Assembly: GCA_023150475.1 (NCBI GenBank)
Contig: JAKLKU010000005.1
Location: 124,001-188,000, forward strand
Origin: Planctomycetota bacterium
GTDB taxonomy: Bacteria > Planctomycetota > UBA1135 > GCA-002686595
Length of the DNA: 64,000 bases
Reading direction: 5' to 3'
A model generated the notes under the pieces. That model ran no database searches. It saw only the letters and a list, made by a program, of their open reading frames with translations, and had not been told where the DNA came from. Made by a program: the position numbers and the translations under genes. Shown here piece after piece: positions 59,220 to 64,000 of this stretch (position 1 is the stretch's first letter; each line of letters starts with the position of its first letter).

Positions 59220-61984
59220 CGCCTTCGGCGAGAGCGATTCGACCGCGGCGGCGCTTCTTCGCGCCGGAGGTCGTGCAGACGTCCGCGATGGACTGCGGCC
59301 CGGCGTGTCTCGGGTCGCTGCTCGAAGGCCACGGCATCCGTGCGAGCTACGGTCGCTTGCGCGAAGCGTGTCACACCGACGTCGACGGCACGTCGATCGA
59401 TGCGCTCGAACGAGTCGCGAGCGATCTCGGCCTCGACGCGCGCCAAGTGATGGTCCCGCTCGACCATCTCATGCTCTCCGAGTCGCAGCTCCTGCCCGCG
59501 CTGGTGGTCACTCGCCAGCCGAGCGGGGCGACGCACTTCGTCGTCGCATGGAGCGTGCGCGCCGGCGTCGTGCAGGTCATGGATCCGGCGACCGGACGGC
59601 GCTACTCGACGCGGCGCGATTTCCTGGACGAGCTGCACGTGCACGAAATGGCGATTCCGCTCGCGGCGTGGTGCGAGTGGGCCGCGTCCGACGACTTCCT
59701 CGCTGCGCTGCGACGCCGCATGGCGGACTTGGGCGTCTCGCACGGCGAAGCGCAACGTTGGATCGGGACGCCGACGCCGAACGATCCGTGGCGACGTCTG
59801 GCGGCGCTCGACGCGGCGACGCGGCTCGTCGCGACCGTGGTCCGCGGCGGCGGACTGCGCGCAGGGCGCGAAGCCGAGCGCGCACTCGGTGCGTTCTTCG
59901 ACCAGGCTCGAGACGACGCGGTCGAGCCGACGTCGGTCCTGCCGAAGGAATGTTGGACGGTGCGGCCCACGGGAACCAACGGCACCGAGCTCTGCTTGCG
60001 CGGCGCGGTCCTGGTCTCGGTCGCGGGCGTGCGCGCGACGAGCGGAAAGAGTGCGGAAGGTGCGACGGCGGGGCCCGAGGTCGCGCCGAGCTTTGCGCCC
60101 GGGCTCGCACCCGACCTCGCGCTCGCCCTCGCCGAGGAACCCGCGCGACCGGGCCGAGCGCTGCTCGCGATGCTGAAGGCGGACGGGCTCCTTTCGCCGG
60201 CGATGTTGGCTGGCTTGCTCGCGCTCTCGACGCTCGGCGTGCTCGTCGAAGCGTTGCTCTTCCGCTCGCTCTTCGGCGTCGGTCGTTCCGTCGTGGTACC
60301 GGAGCAGCGTGTCGGTGCCATCGTCGCTCTCGCGGTGTTCATCGCGCTGCTCGCGGGGCTCGAGGTCCCGATCGCGCGCCAAGCGCTCGGCCTCGGGAGA
60401 CGGCTCGAACTGCGCATGCGGATGGCGTTGCTGCAGCGGATCGCGCGCCTCGACGATCGCTACTTCAAGAGCCGGCTCGTCTCCGACATGGCCGATCGCG
60501 CGCACCGGCTGCACGAGATCCGCCAGGTGCCCGAGCTCGGCGCGGAAGTCGTGCGCGCGGTCTTCGGACTCGTCGCGACGACCGCGGGCATCGTGTGGCT
60601 CGCGCCGGGAGCCGCGCCGCTCGCGGTCGCGTGCGCCGCCGCGGCGATCCTCGTGCCGTGGCTCGGCCAGCCGTTGCTCGCCGAAGGCGACTTGAAGGTG
60701 CGCAACCACGCAGGCGCGTTGTTGCGTTTCCACCTCGACGCGCTGCTCGGCGTCGTGCCGCTTCGCGCTCACGCCGCGGCGCGGTCGATGCGCATCGGAC
60801 ACGATGCGCTGGTCGCGGAATGGGCACACGCCGGCATGCAGCTCCAGCGCCGCGTCGTCGCCGTGGAAGCCGTGCAGTCGCTGGCGTGCTTCGGACTCGT
60901 CGCGTGGCTCGTGATCGACCAAGCGGCGCACGCGAACACGTCGGGCAACGCGTTGCTGCTCGCGTATTGGGCGCTGAGCCTGCCCGTGTACGGCCAACAG
61001 CTCGGTCTCTGCGCGCGGCAATACCCGACGCAACGCAGCACCACGCTGCGCTTCCTCGAGATGCTCGGCGCGCCCGTCGACTCGGATGACGCGGAGGCGA
61101 ACGCGACGAACGACTTCGTGGCCCGGTCCGCGGCCGCGCGGCCGTCGAACGGCGCTCCGAAGGCGCGTGGCGTCGCGATCCGCATGCAAGGCGTGTGCGT
61201 CAAGGCCGGCGGACACACGATCCTCGACGGTGTCGACGTGTCGATCGCTCCGGGCAGCCACGTCGCGATCGTCGGTCCCTCGGGCGCCGGCAAGAGCAGT
61301 TTCATCGGGCTGCTGCTCGGCTGGTTCTCGCCGGCCGCCGGCAAAGTGTGGATCGACGACGACGAGCTCGATGCTCGTCGACTCGCCGAACTGCGCCGCG
61401 AGACGGCTTGGGTGGATCCCGCGGTGCAACTCTGGAATCGCAGCCTGCTCGACAACCTGACGTACGGCGGCGGCGGCGCCACGTCGTCGGCGATCGGCGC
61501 GACGCTCGAGAGCGCCCGCCTCGGCTCGGTGCTCCAACGGTTGCCCGACGGACTGCAGTCGAGCCTCGGCGAAGGTGGCTCGCTCGTCTCGGGCGGCGAA
61601 GGACAGCGCGTGCGGCTCGGCCGTGCGTGCCTGCGCGACACGGTGCGGCTCGCCGTGCTCGACGAACCGCTGCGTGGACTCGCGCGCGACCAACGCACCG
61701 AGCTGCTCGCGTCGCTGCGTGCGAAGTGGCGCGACGCGACGCTCGTGTGCGTCACGCACGATGTCGGCGAGACGCTCGGGTTCGATCGGGTGCTCGTCGT
61801 CGAGGCAGGCCGCATCGTCGAAGACGGCGCGCCCGCGAAGCTCGCTCTCGAAGCCTCGCGCTACGCCACGATGCTCGCCGCCGAACGCGCGGTGCGTTCA
61901 GGGACGTGGTCGAACGCGAACTGGAGGCGTCTGACGCTCGAAGGCGGCCGCCTGGTCGCCGCACCCACGAAGGGCGCACGATGA
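59216..61984 (+). CDS. ABC exporter with active C39-like peptidase domain
   Basis: A 922-residue peptidase-containing ABC transporter. The N-terminal C39 domain has all catalytic residues: Gln21 and Cys27 (VVQTSAMDCGPACLGSLLEG), His107 (GATHFVVAW) and Asp123 (VMDPATG). A spacer of about 150 residues, then a transmembrane domain of about six helices (about 340-640), precedes the ATPase: Walker A GPSGAGKSS at 687-695, signature VSGGEGQR at 791-798 and Walker B RLAVLDEP near 815. C39 domains cleave leaders after a Gly-Gly or related pair during export. The length is greater than typical lantibiotic exporters, resembling NHLM-type exporters. The start is GTG 59216, overlapping the HlyD stop. Confidence 0.9.
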   Translation: MTPSARAIRPRRRFFAPEVVQTSAMDCGPACLGSLLEGHGIRASYGRLREACHTDVDGTSIDALERVASDLGLDARQVMVPLDHLMLSESQLLPALVVTRQPSGATHFVVAWSVRAGVVQVMDPATGRRYSTRRDFLDELHVHEMAIPLAAWCEWAASDDFLAALRRRMADLGVSHGEAQRWIGTPTPNDPWRRLAALDAATRLVATVVRGGGLRAGREAERALGAFFDQARDDAVEPTSVLPKECWTVRPTGTNGTELCLRGAVLVSVAGVRATSGKSAEGATAGPEVAPSFAPGLAPDLALALAEEPARPGRALLAMLKADGLLSPAMLAGLLALSTLGVLVEALLFRSLFGVGRSVVVPEQRVGAIVALAVFIALLAGLEVPIARQALGLGRRLELRMRMALLQRIARLDDRYFKSRLVSDMADRAHRLHEIRQVPELGAEVVRAVFGLVATTAGIVWLAPGAAPLAVACAAAAILVPWLGQPLLAEGDLKVRNHAGALLRFHLDALLGVVPLRAHAAARSMRIGHDALVAEWAHAGMQLQRRVVAVEAVQSLACFGLVAWLVIDQAAHANTSGNALLLAYWALSLPVYGQQLGLCARQYPTQRSTTLRFLEMLGAPVDSDDAEANATNDFVARSAAARPSNGAPKARGVAIRMQGVCVKAGGHTILDGVDVSIAPGSHVAIVGPSGAGKSSFIGLLLGWFSPAAGKVWIDDDELDARRLAELRRETAWVDPAVQLWNRSLLDNLTYGGGGATSSAIGATLESARLGSVLQRLPDGLQSSLGEGGSLVSGGEGQRVRLGRACLRDTVRLAVLDEPLRGLARDQRTELLASLRAKWRDATLVCVTHDVGETLGFDRVLVVEAGRIVEDGAPAKLALEASRYATMLAAERAVRSGTWSNANWRRLTLEGGRLVAAPTKGAR

Positions 61985-64000
61985 GCACTCGCGACGTCGA
62001 GCTCTTCTGGCCGCCCGACCGCCTCGACGAAGCGCTCGAGCTCGCGGCACGGCGTGCCGGGATCGACTGTTCCGGAGCTCCGTCGAACGCCGTGCGCTCG
62101 TCTCGTGCGACTCCCGCGGCGCGGCTCGAAGCTGCTGCGCGGGCGTTGCGCATCGAAGTCGAGCCGCTCGACGTCGCCTACGGCGCGCTCGAGGCGCGGC
62201 TCCGGTCCGAACTGCCGCTGATCGCCGCTACGAACACGGGCTTCGCGGCGATCGTCGGCCGTCGTGGGGAACGGCTCGTGTTGCTGACGCCGGAGCTTCG
62301 CACGCAGCGCGTCGACGTCGAGCGGGTCGCGGACGAGCTGCGCCGTGAGATCGATGCGCCGGCGCGCACCGAAGTCGACCGCGTGCTCGAGCACGCCGAC
62401 GTGCCCCAGTCGCGCCGCGATGCGGCCCGACGGGCGGTGCTCGACGAACGCTTGCGCGCGACGCGTGTCCGCGGGCTCTTCGCGCTGCGTCCGCCCCAGA
62501 ACGCAAGCGTGCGAGCGGAGCTGCTGCGCAGTGGCGTGCCGTGGCGCTTTGCTGCATTGCTCGCCGCGCACGCCGTGCAGTACGGACTGTGGATCGCGTC
62601 GTGGTGGGTCGTCGGTCGCGCGGCGCTCGAGGGCCTCTCCGATCCGGGTTGGTTCCACGCGTGGGCGCTCCTGCTCGCGAGTCTGATCCCGTTCCGACTG
62701 CTGGCGACGTGGCTCCAAGGGACGTTCGCGGTCACTGCGGGCGGCATCCTGAAGCAGCGCCTGCTCGCCGCGTTGGTGCGCCTCGAGCCCGAGCGCATCC
62801 GCGGGCTCGGGCTCGGCGACTTCGTCGGGCGCGTGATCGAGTCGGAAGCGATCGAGTCGCTCGCGCTGAGTGGAGGCATCGCGGGCGTGACGGCGGTGCT
62901 GGAGCTCGCGGCCGCGTTCTCGATCCTCGCGTTCGTGCCCGGCGGCGCGCCGCTCGCCTTCGCGCTCCTCGTCTGGAGCGGCTTGCAGCTCGCGCTCGGC
63001 GCGTGGTTCATCGCGCGACGCCGCGCATGGACGCACGAACGACTCGGCCTCTCGCACGAGCTGATCGAGAAGATGGTCGGGCACCGCACGCGGCTCGTGC
63101 AGGAACCTCGCGCCGCGTGGCACGCCGGCGAAGACGCGAGGCTCGAGCGTTACCTCAGGTCGTCGCAACGCATGGACGACGCGCTCACGTGGCTCCTCGC
63201 GTTGGCGCCGCGCGGCTGGCTGCTCCTCGGCGTCCTCGGCAGCGCGCCGAGTTTCCTCGCCGCAAACGCGTCGACGACGGTGCTCGCCGCGGAGCTCGGT
63301 GGCGTGTTGCTCGCGTACGTCGCGACGAACCGACTGGCGCACGGGCTCGCGCAGTTCGGCGGCGCCGCGATCGCTTGGCGCCAGGTGGTCCCGTTGCTCG
63401 AAGCGCTCTCGCGCGAAGAGTCCGCGGGCGTCGGCGCGTTCGACCTCGAGCCCGCCGCCGCGCCCCTCGACGCGACGAGCGAGCGCGTCTTGCAGGTCAA
63501 GGATCTCGGCTATCGACACCCGGGCCGCTCGGAGAAGCTCTTCGAGAAGCTGACGCTCGACGTGCACGCCGGTGATCGCATCTTGCTCGAGGGCGCGTCG
63601 GGTGCGGGCAAGTCCACCCTTGCGTCGCTGCTCTGTGGTCTGCGGTCGCCCGACGACGGGATGCTGCTCTTGCGCGGCGTCGATCGAGGCACGCTGGGCG
63701 CGCAGGCATGGCGTCGCCGGGTGAGCGCCGCTCCGCAGTTCCACGAGAACCACGTGTTCTCCGACACGTTCGCGTTCAACCTGCTGCTGGGCCGCCGCTG
63801 GCCGGCGCGCGAGGAAGACTGGAAGGAAGCCGAAGAGCTGTGCGCGGAGCTCGGGCTGACGGACCTCCTCGCGCGGATGCCCGGCGGCATGAACGAGATC
63901 GTCGGCGACAGCGGCTGGCAGCTCTCGCACGGCGAACAGAGCCGGCTGTTCATGGCGCGCGCGCTGCTGCAGGAGAGCGACGTCGTCGTGCTCGACGAGA
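61981..64000 (+). CDS. Second ABC exporter, peptidase-like domain without Cys; truncated
   Basis: At least 673 residues, continuing beyond the right edge. The first about 190 residues form a degenerate C39-like domain: LIAATNTGFAAIVGRRGERLV and LLTPELRTQRVDVE resemble the His/Asp strands, but no Cys-Gly-Pro segment exists, so it is probably non-proteolytic. Transmembrane helices occupy about 195-470. The ATPase has Walker A GASGAGKS at 538-545, signature LSHGEQ at 648-653 (LSGGQ variant) and Walker B VVVLDE at the edge. ATG 61981 overlaps the upstream TGA. Paired with the previous gene it may form a heterodimeric exporter. Confidence 0.88.
   Translation, partial: MSTRDVELFWPPDRLDEALELAARRAGIDCSGAPSNAVRSSRATPAARLEAAARALRIEVEPLDVAYGALEARLRSELPLIAATNTGFAAIVGRRGERLVLLTPELRTQRVDVERVADELRREIDAPARTEVDRVLEHADVPQSRRDAARRAVLDERLRATRVRGLFALRPPQNASVRAELLRSGVPWRFAALLAAHAVQYGLWIASWWVVGRAALEGLSDPGWFHAWALLLASLIPFRLLATWLQGTFAVTAGGILKQRLLAALVRLEPERIRGLGLGDFVGRVIESEAIESLALSGGIAGVTAVLELAAAFSILAFVPGGAPLAFALLVWSGLQLALGAWFIARRRAWTHERLGLSHELIEKMVGHRTRLVQEPRAAWHAGEDARLERYLRSSQRMDDALTWLLALAPRGWLLLGVLGSAPSFLAANASTTVLAAELGGVLLAYVATNRLAHGLAQFGGAAIAWRQVVPLLEALSREESAGVGAFDLEPAAAPLDATSERVLQVKDLGYRHPGRSEKLFEKLTLDVHAGDRILLEGASGAGKSTLASLLCGLRSPDDGMLLLRGVDRGTLGAQAWRRRVSAAPQFHENHVFSDTFAFNLLLGRRWPAREEDWKEAEELCAELGLTDLLARMPGGMNEIVGDSGWQLSHGEQSRLFMARALLQESDVVVLDE

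Overview
The window is very GC-rich, gene-dense bacterial chromosome with no phage, insertion sequence, rRNA or CRISPR array. Gene content points to a planctomycete (Planctomycetota), possibly the Saltatorellus/Poly30-like lineage. The evidence is a Ser/Thr kinase fused to a formylglycine-generating-enzyme (FGE) domain, an ECF sigma factor fused to a membrane anchor and carboxypeptidase-regulatory-like repeats, a Tat-exported Gfo/Idh/MocA oxidoreductase, and three secreted proteins sharing a C-terminal module that begins YCTAK. The lineage is inferred, not proven.

Layout, left to right. 1-5850: an FG-GAP repeat protein running off the left edge, then a translationally coupled acyl-CoA cluster (SDR, RidA-like, small protein, enoyl-CoA hydratase, acyl-CoA dehydrogenase) that resembles aryl-CoA/2-aminobenzoyl-CoA-type degradation modules. 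5925-12531: secreted phospholipase D-like protein, ferritin-like/VIT iron transporter, ModA lipoprotein, CPBP protease, SGNH-like protein and a DUF4126-like zinc-ribbon membrane protein. 12604-18740: two secreted YCTAK proteins (one an M14 carboxypeptidase), a zinc-ribbon pseudo-rhomboid and an Old Yellow Enzyme homologue. 18768-31489: secreted hypothetical protein, metallo-beta-lactamase fold protein, CBS protein, CstA, membrane protein with winged-helix regulator, antiporter-EIIA fusion, TerC, APC permease-USP fusion and M20 amidohydrolase. 31741-41054: integrin-like FG-GAP protein, PhyH dioxygenase, a tetraheme cytochrome-FGE fusion beside a Tat oxidoreductase, and an S15 peptidase. 41079-51966: lipoprotein, ApbE, NhaD-like antiporter, M16 peptidase, VOC protein and the ECF-carboxypeptidase-like fusion. 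51986-55914: tRNA-Ile2(CAU), ECF sigma factor and kinase-FGE.

The most interesting locus is 55915-64000. A gene encoding a 224-residue protein made almost entirely of ten 22-23-residue repeats (VKAG...NHN/NHS-STL-RGVRV) is followed on the same strand by a TPR protein, a HlyD-type adaptor, an ABC exporter with an intact C39-like peptidase domain (Q21, C27, H107, D123) and a second ABC exporter whose N-terminal domain lacks a catalytic cysteine. The second exporter continues past the right edge. The repeat protein contains no Asp, Glu, Cys, Pro or aromatic residue and has no leader peptide. The adaptor and the two exporters overlap or nearly abut, so they are probably made together. A long hairpin separates the repeat gene from the downstream genes and could raise its relative expression. 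The arrangement resembles NHLM-type bacteriocin export systems, but the cargo matches none of the standard precursor classes I know. It could be a multi-core peptide precursor or a secreted cationic repeat protein. A kinase-FGE/ECF sigma pair transcribed divergently from it may be its regulator.
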